A stretch of 64,000 nucleotides of DNA, from contig NZ_JAFDVD010000015.1 in assembly GCF_016887965.1 (NCBI RefSeq), positions 62,001 to 126,000 of the forward strand. Direction: 5' to 3'. Numbering within the stretch: the stretch's first letter is position 1; the number at the start of each line of letters is the position of its first letter. The notes beneath the pieces were generated by a model, which worked only from the letters and a program-made list of their open reading frames with translations, did no database searches and was not told where the DNA came from. This stretch comes from Phycicoccus sonneratiae (GTDB taxonomy: Bacteria; Actinomycetota; Actinomycetes; Actinomycetales; Dermatophilaceae). The translations under genes were made by a program, and so were the position numbers. This document shows, piece by piece, positions 42,503 to 49,947 of the stretch.

Positions 42503-43867
42503 TCATCGTGCCATCCCCATGAGGGTGTCGAGGGTCTCGTCGACGACACTGACGAAGCGCGCCGCGGCCTCGTAGGCGTGCTGGTACCCCAGCAGCGAGA
42601 CCATCTCCTCGTCGACGCTGACGCTCGAGACCCCGAGGCGGGCCGACTCCGCCTGCCCGGCCAGCGCACTCTGGACGTCGGCGCGACGCGTCGCGCCCTG
42701 CACCTGGACCCCGACCGAGACGACGAGGTCGCGGTACAGCGAGTCCGGGCCGGAGGCCAGCTCGGACGAGGCGGCCATCGCGTCGGCGTTCGACCCGTCG
42801 GCGGCCGGCGGCGGGGCCGAGGACGCGGCGACACCCGCGGCGGTGAGCCCGGCGAGCTGCAGCGAGGCCGCGGTCGTGCCGCTGAAGAAGGCACCGCCGA
42901 GCGAGCCGGTCGCGTCGTAGCCGGCGGCCTGCCGGGCGTTGACGGTCGAGGCGACCCCGGCGGCCACGGCGTCGAGGCGGGTCATCACCGACGGGATGGT
43001 GTCGGCGAGGGTCGTGAGCATCCCGCCGACCTCGCCGGCGGAGACGGTGACGGGGGTGCCGCTCGCGGCGAAGACGACCGAGACCGACCCGGTCCCGGGA
43101 CCGGTCGAGGGGCCGGAGACCCCGAGCGCGCTCACGTGGTTGCCCGAGACGAGCACCGAGCCGCCGACCGAGAGGGTGACGGTGCCGTCGTCCATCGGCT
43201 GCGCGACCGCGCCGACGACGCTGCCCAGCTGGCTGACGAGCTGTCCGCGCCGGTCCTCGAGCTCGGCCGTCGAGGACCCGGCGACCTTCGCGGCCCGGAT
43301 GGCGTCGTTGAGCTCGGCGACGTCGGCCGTCAGCCGGTTGGCGGTGGCGACCGAGGCGTTGAGCGCCTCGCGGGTCCCGCCCCACTGGGTCGAGAGCCGG
43401 CCGGAGAGCTCGCGGAAGGACGCCGCGAGCCGACCACCCTGCTCGAGGACGCTCGTGCGCGCGGCGCTGCTCGACGGGTCGGTCGCGAGGTCGCCCCACG
43501 CGCTCCAGAACTCGGCGAGGCCGGCCTGCAGGCCGGTGTCCCCCGGCTCACCGAAGGCCGACTCGACCATCGAGTAGCCGTTGGCGACGAATCCCGCTGC
43601 GGCGGAGGCTCCTCGGGTCTGCAGGGCGCGGACCTCGAGCAGCTGGTCCTGGATGCGCGTCGTGCCGAGGACGACGACGCCCTCCCCCGTCGCCGGGGTG
43701 CGCCCGAACATCGACGGCACGTCCGTGCTCGCCTGGGCGGCCTGCTCGAGGCGCTGGCGCGTGTAGCCGGGCGTGTTGACGTTGCTGATGTTCTGGCCGG
43801 CGAGCTCGAGACCGCGCTGGGCGGCCTGGAGGGCGCTGAGGCCGATGCTGAGGGACGAGGAGGACAT
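42503..43867 (-). CDS. flgK: Hook-associated protein FlgK
   Basis: FlgK is the first hook-filament junction protein. The 454-residue product has the N-terminal SIGLSALQAAQRGLELAGQN and NISNVNTPGYTRQR motif, a long helical D1 part (FWSAWGDLATDPSSSAARTS) and the C-terminal SVDEEMVSLLGYQHAYEAAA. Its ATG overlaps the preceding stop (ATGA). Confidence 0.95.
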   Translation of the reverse strand: MSSSSLSIGLSALQAAQRGLELAGQNISNVNTPGYTRQRLEQAAQASTDVPSMFGRTPATGEGVVVLGTTRIQDQLLEVRALQTRGASAAAGFVANGYSMVESAFGEPGDTGLQAGLAEFWSAWGDLATDPSSSAARTSVLEQGGRLAASFRELSGRLSTQWGGTREALNASVATANRLTADVAELNDAIRAAKVAGSSTAELEDRRGQLVSQLGSVVGAVAQPMDDGTVTLSVGGSVLVSGNHVSALGVSGPSTGPGTGSVSVVFAASGTPVTVSAGEVGGMLTTLADTIPSVMTRLDAVAAGVASTVNARQAAGYDATGSLGGAFFSGTTAASLQLAGLTAAGVAASSAPPPAADGSNADAMAASSELASGPDSLYRDLVVSVGVQVQGATRRADVQSALAGQAESARLGVSSVSVDEEMVSLLGYQHAYEAAARFVSVVDETLDTLMGMAR

Positions 43868-44184
43868 CAGGCCCTCGCATCCACGTAGACGGGGAGCTGG
43901 GCGACCGCCGCGGCCGGACGCCGGCCGTGCAGGTCGGCCTCGAGGGCCCGCGCGGAGTCGGCGAGCCGGGCGGCGACGACCGCCTCGAGGGCGCGGGTGC
44001 GCTGGAGGGCGGCGGTGGCGCGGGGCCCGAGCCGGGAGGGCAGGGGCGAGCCGACGGTCGGACGGGTGCCGAGGACGTCGACGAGGTCGTCGAGGGTGCC
44101 GGCGCGCACGAGCCCCTCGGCCCGCTCGAGCCCGGCCTCGACGGCGTCGAGCGCGTCGTCCCAGTCCCGGTCGAGGCTGCTCAC
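43867..44184 (-). CDS. FliT-like small helical protein between fliS and flgK
   Basis: The 105-residue product is wholly helical (DRDWDDALDAVEAGLERAEG; TAALQRTRALEAVVAARLAD) with a short C-terminal tail. It overlaps fliS by 4 nt (GTGA) and flgK by 1 nt. FliT, the FliD chaperone, normally follows fliS and is short and poorly conserved, so this is the best guess. Identity rests on position and size, not on a clear motif. Confidence 0.7.
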   Translation of the reverse strand: MSSLDRDWDDALDAVEAGLERAEGLVRAGTLDDLVDVLGTRPTVGSPLPSRLGPRATAALQRTRALEAVVAARLADSARALEADLHGRRPAAAVAQLPVYVDARA

Positions 44185-44564
44185 GACGCCTCCGCCGTGG
44201 CGGCCGCGGTCGTGAACGCCTCGCGCAGCGGCTCGACGAGCTCGAGCGCCTCGGCGACGAGCGCGGCCGACTTCGTGACGTTCGCGTGGACCAGCCGGTC
44301 CTGGAGGTAGTCGTAGAGCGCGAGGAGGCCCTCGCCCTCGGGCCACACCGAGACGTCGAGCGAGGACGAGAGCTCGGAGACGATCTCCTGGGCGTGCCGG
44401 AGGGCGCGGTGCGAGCCCTCGACGTCGCGCCGCTCGAGGCCGACGAGGGCGACGGCGAGGTCCTTGACGAGCCGGTTGTAGAGCAGCACGACGAGCTGGT
44501 TCGGCGACGCCGTCGTCACGGAGTCGTTCGTGTAGAGCCGGCGCAGGGCCGCGGTGGTGGTCAC
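44181..44564 (-). CDS. fliS: Flagellin export chaperone FliS
   Basis: FliS keeps flagellin unfolded for export. The 127-residue product has the family pattern: YTNDSVTTASPNQLVVLLYN near the start, RALRHAQEIVSELSSSLDVS and LLALYDYLQDRLVHANV. It lies directly after fliD, as usual. Confidence 0.95.
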   Translation of the reverse strand: MTTTAALRRLYTNDSVTTASPNQLVVLLYNRLVKDLAVALVGLERRDVEGSHRALRHAQEIVSELSSSLDVSVWPEGEGLLALYDYLQDRLVHANVTKSAALVAEALELVEPLREAFTTAAATAEAS

Positions 44565-44577
44565 GTCGTCTCCTCGC

Positions 44578-46446
44578 TCAGCCCGAGCTCGAGGTGGATG
44601 GGAGGGTCTTCAGCTGGGCGGTCAGCCAGTCGCTCTGCGACTTCAGCGTCCCGAGGGCGGTCTCGAGGGCGGCGTACTGCCGCTTGAGGGTGGACTCGCG
44701 CATCGTCATCCGGGCCTCGAAGGCGGTGATCTGCTGCGTGTAGTCCCGCACCCGGTCCTGCTCGGTGCCGATCTGCTTCGTGAGGTAGCCGTCGAGCGGG
44801 TCGGATGCCTGCGTCGCGACGTCGGCGACGGTGGAGGCCATCGTCGTCAGGGTCGAGCGCACCGCCGCGGGGTCCTTCGCGTACGCGGCGAGGAAGGCGG
44901 TGCGGTCGAAGGCGATCTGGCCGTCGCGGCCGACGCTCACCCCGTAGGCGGAGGGAGCCGTGCCCTGGCCGCCGACGGCCGCGTCGGTGATCCGCCGGGT
45001 GACCAGCTGGGTCATCGAGTTGCCCAGCAGCGCACCGGACCTCTTGGTGTCGGCGTCGTACCCGGAGCGCGACGAGATGAAGGTCAGCGCCTGGTTCGCG
45101 GCCGCGACGAGCGCAGCCATCCTGTCCGCCACTGCGGCGGTGTCGCCGGTGACGGTCGTCGTCACCGGGGTGCTCGGGTCGGCCTTGAGCGCGGTGATCG
45201 TCACGCCGCTCATCAGGCCGGTGACGCTCGCCGTCGAGGAGCGCACGTCGTACGCGCCGGGGCCGGTGCCGACGTGCAGCACGGTGTCGGTCCCGGCCTG
45301 CAGCTCGACGAGGTCGCCGAGCCCGGAGGCGCCGAACGCGCCCGCGGAGAGCATGAGGTCGGAGTCGGCGCCAGTGCTCGCCGAGGTCAGCTGGAGTCGG
45401 TAGGCGCCGGCCGACACCTGGACGGTCGAGGCGCTCGCACCGACGGCGGAGGTGCCCACGGCCGCGGCCACCTGGCCGAGGGTCGACCCCGCCGCCAGAC
45501 CGAGGTCGGCGACGGTGGCGGAGCCGGCGCGCAGGCCGCCGGCGAGGGACAGGACCACCTGGTCCGTGCCCGAACCGGGGAGCGTGACGCTCGAGCCGGC
45601 GGAGAGGTCGGTGAGCGTGGTCGACACGCCGTCGACCGCGACGACGGCGTCGGTGCCGGTCGCGGTGGTCGCGGTGTCGGACAGGCCGAGTGCGGCGTTC
45701 GCGGTGTCGACGCGCAGCGAGGCGGCCGAGCCCTCACGGGTCGTCGCGAGCGCGAGGGAGCCGTCGGCGCCGATGGTCGCGCGCAGCGCCCCCCCGGCGG
45801 CCCGGGTGACCTCCGCCGCGAGCTGGGACGGGGTGTAGGTCCCGGCGGCGAGGTTGATCGTCGTGGGCCCGGACCCGGTGTCGACGACGAGCTGCGCGCT
45901 CGCGGCGTCGATCGTCACGGTGGACCCGAGAGGGACCCCGGAGAGGGTCGCACCGGAGGAGCCCTGGGTGACCCGGACGGTGTGGCCCCCGGCCGAGAGG
46001 GTCGTCCCGGGGAGCAGGGCGGTGGCGCCGATCGCGCCTAGCCCCTTGCCGAGGACGACGGGGGCGCTGGTCACCGCGGTCGAGAGGGAGGGGACGGTAC
46101 CTCTCGACACCGCGGCGCCGGCGGTGGCGACGCTCGTGACCGTGAACGTCGCCGAGCCCGGGGCCGCCGTGCCGTCGGAGACGACGGACGCCAGCCCGGG
46201 CTGGGTCGAGCCCGACGTGGTCGTGGACCACGCCGAGGTCTTGGTGATCGAGTCGGTGAGGAAGGACCTGGCCACGTCCGCGAGCGAGGACATCGTCGAG
46301 TTCAGCGACTGCAGGGTGCTGACCATCGACTGGCTCGTGCTCTTGCCGGTGCTCAGGTAGGCGCCGGACTTGCGCTCGAGGGTCATGAGCGAGCTGATGA
46401 TGGACGTCGTGTCCAGGCCGGAGATCAGTCCGTCGATGGACGCCAT
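44578..46446 (-). CDS. fliD: Flagellar filament cap protein FliD
   Basis: FliD caps the filament and guides flagellin folding. The 622-residue product begins SIDGLISGLDTTSIISSLMT, the family start, and ends with a coiled coil (YTQQITAFEARMTMRESTLK, LETALGTLKSQSDWL). The middle is Ser/Thr/Gly-rich and longer than average. A hairpin after fliC separates it from the flagellin gene. Confidence 0.95.
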   Translation of the reverse strand: MASIDGLISGLDTTSIISSLMTLERKSGAYLSTGKSTSQSMVSTLQSLNSTMSSLADVARSFLTDSITKTSAWSTTTSGSTQPGLASVVSDGTAAPGSATFTVTSVATAGAAVSRGTVPSLSTAVTSAPVVLGKGLGAIGATALLPGTTLSAGGHTVRVTQGSSGATLSGVPLGSTVTIDAASAQLVVDTGSGPTTINLAAGTYTPSQLAAEVTRAAGGALRATIGADGSLALATTREGSAASLRVDTANAALGLSDTATTATGTDAVVAVDGVSTTLTDLSAGSSVTLPGSGTDQVVLSLAGGLRAGSATVADLGLAAGSTLGQVAAAVGTSAVGASASTVQVSAGAYRLQLTSASTGADSDLMLSAGAFGASGLGDLVELQAGTDTVLHVGTGPGAYDVRSSTASVTGLMSGVTITALKADPSTPVTTTVTGDTAAVADRMAALVAAANQALTFISSRSGYDADTKRSGALLGNSMTQLVTRRITDAAVGGQGTAPSAYGVSVGRDGQIAFDRTAFLAAYAKDPAAVRSTLTTMASTVADVATQASDPLDGYLTKQIGTEQDRVRDYTQQITAFEARMTMRESTLKRQYAALETALGTLKSQSDWLTAQLKTLPSTSSSG

Positions 46447-46491
46447 GGGTCCTCCTCCTTCCTCGCCTCGTCGAGATGGTGGTGCCGGTCC

Positions 46492-46522
46492 GCCCGGGCC
46501 CGCCGAGACGGCGGACCCGGGC
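46492..46522 (-). terminator. Hairpin terminator after flagellin
   Basis: GCCCGGGCCCGCC (46492-46504) pairs with GGCGGACCCGGGC (46510-46522) with one mismatch and a 5-nt loop, 12 bp beyond the fliC stop. There is no U tract, as is common in high-GC actinobacteria. It would leave fliC highly expressed and reduce readthrough into fliD. Confidence 0.75.
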
Positions 46523-46534
46523 GATCAGCCGTAC

Positions 46535-47362
46535 TCAGCCGAGGAGCTTGAGGACGGACTGCGGGGCGCTGTTCGCCTGCGCGAGCATCGAGACGCCGGC
46601 CTGCGAGAGGATCTGCGAGCGCGAGAAGCTGCTCATCTCCTTCGCCATGTCGGTGTCGCGGATGCGCGACTCGGCCGCGGCGGCGTTCTCGGCCGCGACG
46701 CTCAGGCTGTTGATGGTGTGCTGCAGACGGTTCTGCACCGCACCGAGGTCGGCCCGGTTGCCCGAGACCGTCTTGATCGCGGCGTCGATCGAGGTCAGCG
46801 CGCTGGCGGCACCGGCCTGGGTCGAGACGTCGGCGCCGGTGGTGCCGAGGGTGGTCGTGTCGGCCTTGGCGAAGGCGACGGTGACGGTCTGGCCGCTGTT
46901 GGCACCGACCTGGAAGGTGAACGAGCCGGCCGTGCCGCCCGTGCCGTCGAGCAGGTTCTGCCCGTTGAACTGGGTGGTGGTGGCGATCCGGTCGAGCTCG
47001 TCGTTGAGAGCCGTGACCTCCTTCTGGATGGCCGCACGGTCGTCCGCGGTGTTCGTGTCGTTCGAGGACTGGACCGCGAGCTGGCGCATGCGCTGGAGGA
47101 TGGAGTGCGTCTCGTTGAGCGCACCCTCCGCCGTCTGGACGAGGGAGATCGCGTCCTGCGCGTTGGACGAGGCCTGGCCGAGGCCGTTGGTCTGGGCGCG
47201 CAGCTTCTCGCTGATCGCCAGGCCGGCCGCGTCGTCGGCCGCGCGGTTGATGCGCAGACCCGAGGACAGGCGCTCGAGGCTGGTGTTCATCGAGCTCTGG
47301 GTGGAGCTCAGGTGCCGGTAGGTGTTGAGAGCGGCGACGTTGGTGTTGACCTGCAGACCCAT
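46535..47362 (-). CDS. fliC: Flagellin
   Basis: Flagellin forms the filament. The 275-residue product has a full D0/D1 N terminus (MGLQVNTNVAALNTYRHLSS; LSSGLRINRAADDAAGLAIS; RMRQLAVQSSNDTNT) and C terminus (DTDMAKEMSSFSRSQILSQ; LAQANSAPQSVLKLLG), with a short variable centre, so it is a small flagellin. AAGGAGG lies 8 nt upstream of ATG 47362. It has its own sigma-28 promoter and is bracketed by two hairpin terminators. The leader contains several GGA motifs, one in a small loop (ACGGAUC), as seen in CsrA-controlled flagellin mRNAs. Confidence 0.97.
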   Translation of the reverse strand: MGLQVNTNVAALNTYRHLSSTQSSMNTSLERLSSGLRINRAADDAAGLAISEKLRAQTNGLGQASSNAQDAISLVQTAEGALNETHSILQRMRQLAVQSSNDTNTADDRAAIQKEVTALNDELDRIATTTQFNGQNLLDGTGGTAGSFTFQVGANSGQTVTVAFAKADTTTLGTTGADVSTQAGAASALTSIDAAIKTVSGNRADLGAVQNRLQHTINSLSVAAENAAAAESRIRDTDMAKEMSSFSRSQILSQAGVSMLAQANSAPQSVLKLLG

Positions 47363-47440
47363 GATGATTTCCTCCTTGGATGGGGTCTCGGACCGCCGTC
47401 CGTGGCGATCCGTGCCGCTCCCAGGGCGGGGCGACATCCC

Positions 47441-47471
47441 CCTCATCGGCCGGGCCCCGGACGACTTGAGG
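47441..47471 (-). promoter_or_regulatory. Sigma-28-type promoter of fliC
   Basis: On the minus strand CCTCAAGTC (47471-47463), 12 bp, and GCCGATGAGG (47450-47441), the closest match in the set. The leader is about 70 nt. The -35 overlaps the base of the sigma-gene terminator hairpin. Confidence 0.85.
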
Positions 47472-47502
47472 GCCCCGGCGGAGAAATTCCGCGGGGGCCC
47501 TC
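47468..47502 (-). terminator. Hairpin between the sigma gene and fliC
   Basis: GAGGGCCCC (47468-47476) and GGGGCCCTC (47494-47502) pair perfectly, with further G-C pairs inside the 17-nt gap. It begins 21 bp after the sigma stop on the minus strand and probably ends that transcript. Its arm shares 4 bases with the fliC -35 box. Confidence 0.75.
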
Positions 47503-47522
47503 GAGGCGTGACCGGTGGGTCG

Positions 47523-48404
47523 TCAGACGGCGTACCGCGCCGTCTGGGCCGGGCGGGCGCCGAGGCTCCCGCGCTGCGAGATCGTGGCCCGCTTGGCGAT
47601 GTCCGCGTAGTAGGTGGCGCGGCGGCGGGCCGCGGCCCCCGTCGTCGCCGCGGCGGCGACGCCGGCGGTGCGCTCCTGCTCGAGGGTGGCGTTCATCCCG
47701 TCGCGGAGCATGACCAGGGCCTCCGAACGCAGCTGCGAGACACGGGACTCGGTGACCCCCAGCTCCTCGGCGACGTCCTTGAGGAGGCGGTCCTCGAAGA
47801 AGACGGCACGCACGACGGTCCGCAGCCGCTCCGGGAGGGACTCGACGGCGGCGGTGAGGTACACCTCGCGCTCGTTGTCGACGACGACGTCCTCGGGGGT
47901 GCGGTCCACCCGCGGGAGCACGGTGTCGCCGACGCCGGCGTCGACGAGGGAGTCGATGCGCACGACGGTCGACCGGTGCACGGCGTGGGAGACCTCGCGG
48001 ACCTCCTCGACGCTCAGGCCCATCCGGTCCGCCAGCTCGCGGTCGGCGGGCTCGCGGCCGAGCTCGGCGGTGAGGACGCCGCGCGCCGCGTCGTGCTCGC
48101 GGGCCCGGGTCCGGACCGAGCGGGTGGCCCAGTCCATCGAGCGCAGCTCGTCGAGGAGGGCGCCCTTGATGCGCGTCGCGGCGTAGCGGCCGAACGGCAC
48201 CCCCCGCTCGGGGTCGAACGACGCGGCGGCCGCGGCCAGGGCGTGCATCCCGGCGGACGTCAGGTCGTCGACGGCGACGTGGGAGGGGAGGCGGGCGCTC
48301 AGCGAGCGCACCTCGTAGCCGACGATGGGGAGATGGTCACGGCAGAGCTGCTCGAGGTCCCCCCTGCGGGACGAGGTGGCGCTGGTGCTGGCGTTCTCGG
48401 TCAC
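47523..48404 (-). CDS. fliA: FliA/WhiG-type sigma factor (sigma-28 class)
   Basis: This is the alternative sigma factor for flagellar genes. The 293-residue product has region 2 (LARLPSHVAVDDLTSAGMHA region; SFDPERGVPFGRYAATRIKG; ALLDELRSMDWATRSVR), region 3 (LTAELGREPADRELADRMGL) and region 4 with the HTH LKDVAEELGVTESRVSQLRS. DELRSMDW is a hallmark of the FliA/WhiG group. The tail beyond region 4 is unusually long, about 45 residues. It lies next to fliC and opposite flgN-fliW-csrA. Six promoters of the matching class are in the window. Confidence 0.95.
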   Translation of the reverse strand: MTENASTSATSSRRGDLEQLCRDHLPIVGYEVRSLSARLPSHVAVDDLTSAGMHALAAAAASFDPERGVPFGRYAATRIKGALLDELRSMDWATRSVRTRAREHDAARGVLTAELGREPADRELADRMGLSVEEVREVSHAVHRSTVVRIDSLVDAGVGDTVLPRVDRTPEDVVVDNEREVYLTAAVESLPERLRTVVRAVFFEDRLLKDVAEELGVTESRVSQLRSEALVMLRDGMNATLEQERTAGVAAAATTGAAARRRATYYADIAKRATISQRGSLGARPAQTARYAV

Positions 48405-48596
48405 GGATCAAGCGTCGAACCGCTTCGGTGACCCCGCCACCCGGGGAGGGCCCGATCGGGTACATAGGGCCCTTCGGCGTAGCGGGCGCGCACCGAACGT
48501 GCAGCGGGCATCCTCCGAACGGCCAGCATGTACCCCGACCTCACGCTCCGGCACCCGCCGGTTCCCCCGTGGCAGACTGGGTCCCGCGCCGGAGGT

Positions 48597-48628
48597 GCTC
48601 AAGTCCGCCTCCGCCCGAGCCGATGAGG
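48597..48628 (+). promoter_or_regulatory. Sigma-28-type promoter of flgN-fliW-csrA
   Basis: On the plus strand GCTCAAGTC (48597-48605), 13 bp (one more than in the other five), and GCCGATGAGG (48619-48628). The GTG at 48634 begins 8 nt after GCCGATGA, the same geometry as at fliM. The rest of the divergent region 48405-48596 shows nothing I can assign. Confidence 0.72.
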
Positions 48629-48633
48629 TGCGA

Positions 48634-49146
48634 GTGGAACACCGCGAGGAAAGCGTCGTCGCCGCGTGCGCGGACCTGTCCGAGTCGCTGTGGCGCACCC
48701 GCGAGCTCCTCGAGTCCCTCGCCTACCGGATCGAGGTGCAGCGGGCGCTCGTCGAGACCGGCCGCAGCACCTGGCTGGCCCGCTCGACCCGTGACGTCGA
48801 CGAGCTCATCACGACCGTCCGCTCCGCCGAGCTGACCCGGGCGGTCGACCTCGTGCCGCTCACCGAGCTGCTGGGGGTCGCCCCCGAGGCGACGCTGCGC
48901 GAGATCGCCGACGTCGTCCCCGCCCCCTGGGACCAGGTCCTCGCCGAGCACCGGCACGCGCTCACCGAGCTCACCGGGCGGCTCACCGAGGCCGCGCTGG
49001 CCAACAAGGAGCTGCTCGCCTCGAGCGCCCAGGCCATCGACGAGGCCCTCGCCCGCTTCCGGAGCACCGGCACGGGCTCCACCTACACCGCCACGGGCAC
49101 GCGCGACCGCGAGTCCGCGGCCCGGTTCTTCGACGAGACGACGTGA
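48634..49146 (+). CDS. flgN: FlgN-family chaperone
   Basis: FlgN protects FlgK and FlgL before export. The 170-residue product is helical with the FlgN pattern (LSESLWRTRELLESLAYRIE; QRALVETGRSTWLARSTRDV; ELTRAVDLVPLTELLG). GTG 48634 is preferred because it lies where a sigma-28 transcript would begin; GTG 48628 is an alternative inside the promoter. It is the first gene of the only plus-strand flagellar operon. Confidence 0.88.
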   Translation: MEHREESVVAACADLSESLWRTRELLESLAYRIEVQRALVETGRSTWLARSTRDVDELITTVRSAELTRAVDLVPLTELLGVAPEATLREIADVVPAPWDQVLAEHRHALTELTGRLTEAALANKELLASSAQAIDEALARFRSTGTGSTYTATGTRDRESAARFFDETT

Positions 49147-49154
49147 GGTCGCAC

Positions 49155-49556
49155 ATGACGGACACCATCGAGCCGACCACCGCGTCGCGCACCATCCACG
49201 TGCCGGAGGGCCTCGTCGGGTTCCCCGCCACCGAGTACGAGGTCGCACCGGTCGCCCCGGGCCTGTTCGACCTGCGCCCGCTCGGTGGGGACGCCACGGG
49301 CTTCGTCACCGCCGACGCAGAGGTCTTCTTCCCCGACTACCACCCCGAGCTCGACGACCCCACCGCCGAGCGGCTCGGGCTCACCGACGCCGCCGACGCG
49401 CAGGTCCTGCTCATCGTCACGGTCGCCGAGGACGTCACCCGCTCGACCGCCAACCTCCTCGCGCCGGTCGTCGTCAACGCCCGCACGCTCGCCGCCGAGC
49501 AGGTCGTCCTCACCGGCCAGGACTTCCCGCTCCGGGCACCGCTCATCGCCTCGTGA
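49155..49556 (+). CDS. fliW: Flagellar assembly factor FliW
   Basis: FliW binds either flagellin or CsrA, releasing CsrA when flagellin accumulates. The 133-residue product has the family features IHVPEGLVGFPATEYEV, a middle strand region and the end NLLAPVVVNARTLAAEQVVL. ATG 49155 has GAGG 6 nt upstream; GTG 49143 is an alternative that overlaps the flgN stop. It is followed by csrA, the usual pairing. Confidence 0.95.
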   Translation: MTDTIEPTTASRTIHVPEGLVGFPATEYEVAPVAPGLFDLRPLGGDATGFVTADAEVFFPDYHPELDDPTAERLGLTDAADAQVLLIVTVAEDVTRSTANLLAPVVVNARTLAAEQVVLTGQDFPLRAPLIAS

Positions 49557-49599
49557 CCCCCGACCACCGACCCGCCGACCCGCGAGGAGAGGAGCACCC

Positions 49600-49905
49600 G
49601 TGCTGGTGCTGAGCCGCAGGCCCCACGAGGGCATCCGGATCCGCCACGACATCGTCGTCACCGTGCTCGAGATCAGCGGCGACAAGGTGCGCCTCGGCAT
49701 CGAGGCCCCCGCCAACGTGCAGATCCACCGCGAGGAGATCTACCTCGCCGTGCGCCGCGCCAACGAGGAGGCCTCCGCGACGTCGTCGGCCGCCGTCGCC
49801 GGGCTCGCCCGCGTTATCGGCGACCGGGCCGGCGACACGGCTGCGGCGCCGACACCCGGCGCACCGCCGGGGCCGCCGCGGGCCGACGACGCCCCCGCCG
49901 GCTGA
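49600..49905 (+). CDS. csrA: Carbon storage regulator CsrA with C-terminal extension
   Basis: CsrA binds GGA motifs in mRNA leaders and blocks translation, classically of flagellin. Residues 1-58 are the family: VLVLSRRPHEGIRIRHDIVV, LEISGDKVRLGIEAPANVQI and HREEIYLAV. A further 40 residues, Ala/Pro-rich and disordered, follow; most CsrA proteins stop near 60-75. The start is GTG with GGAG 6 nt upstream. Targets in this window may include the flgB and fliC leaders. Confidence 0.95.
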   Translation: MLVLSRRPHEGIRIRHDIVVTVLEISGDKVRLGIEAPANVQIHREEIYLAVRRANEEASATSSAAVAGLARVIGDRAGDTAAAPTPGAPPGPPRADDAPAG

Positions 49906-49947
49906 GCGGACCGGCCCCCGCCGCAGGCCGACCGACGGCGCAGCCGA

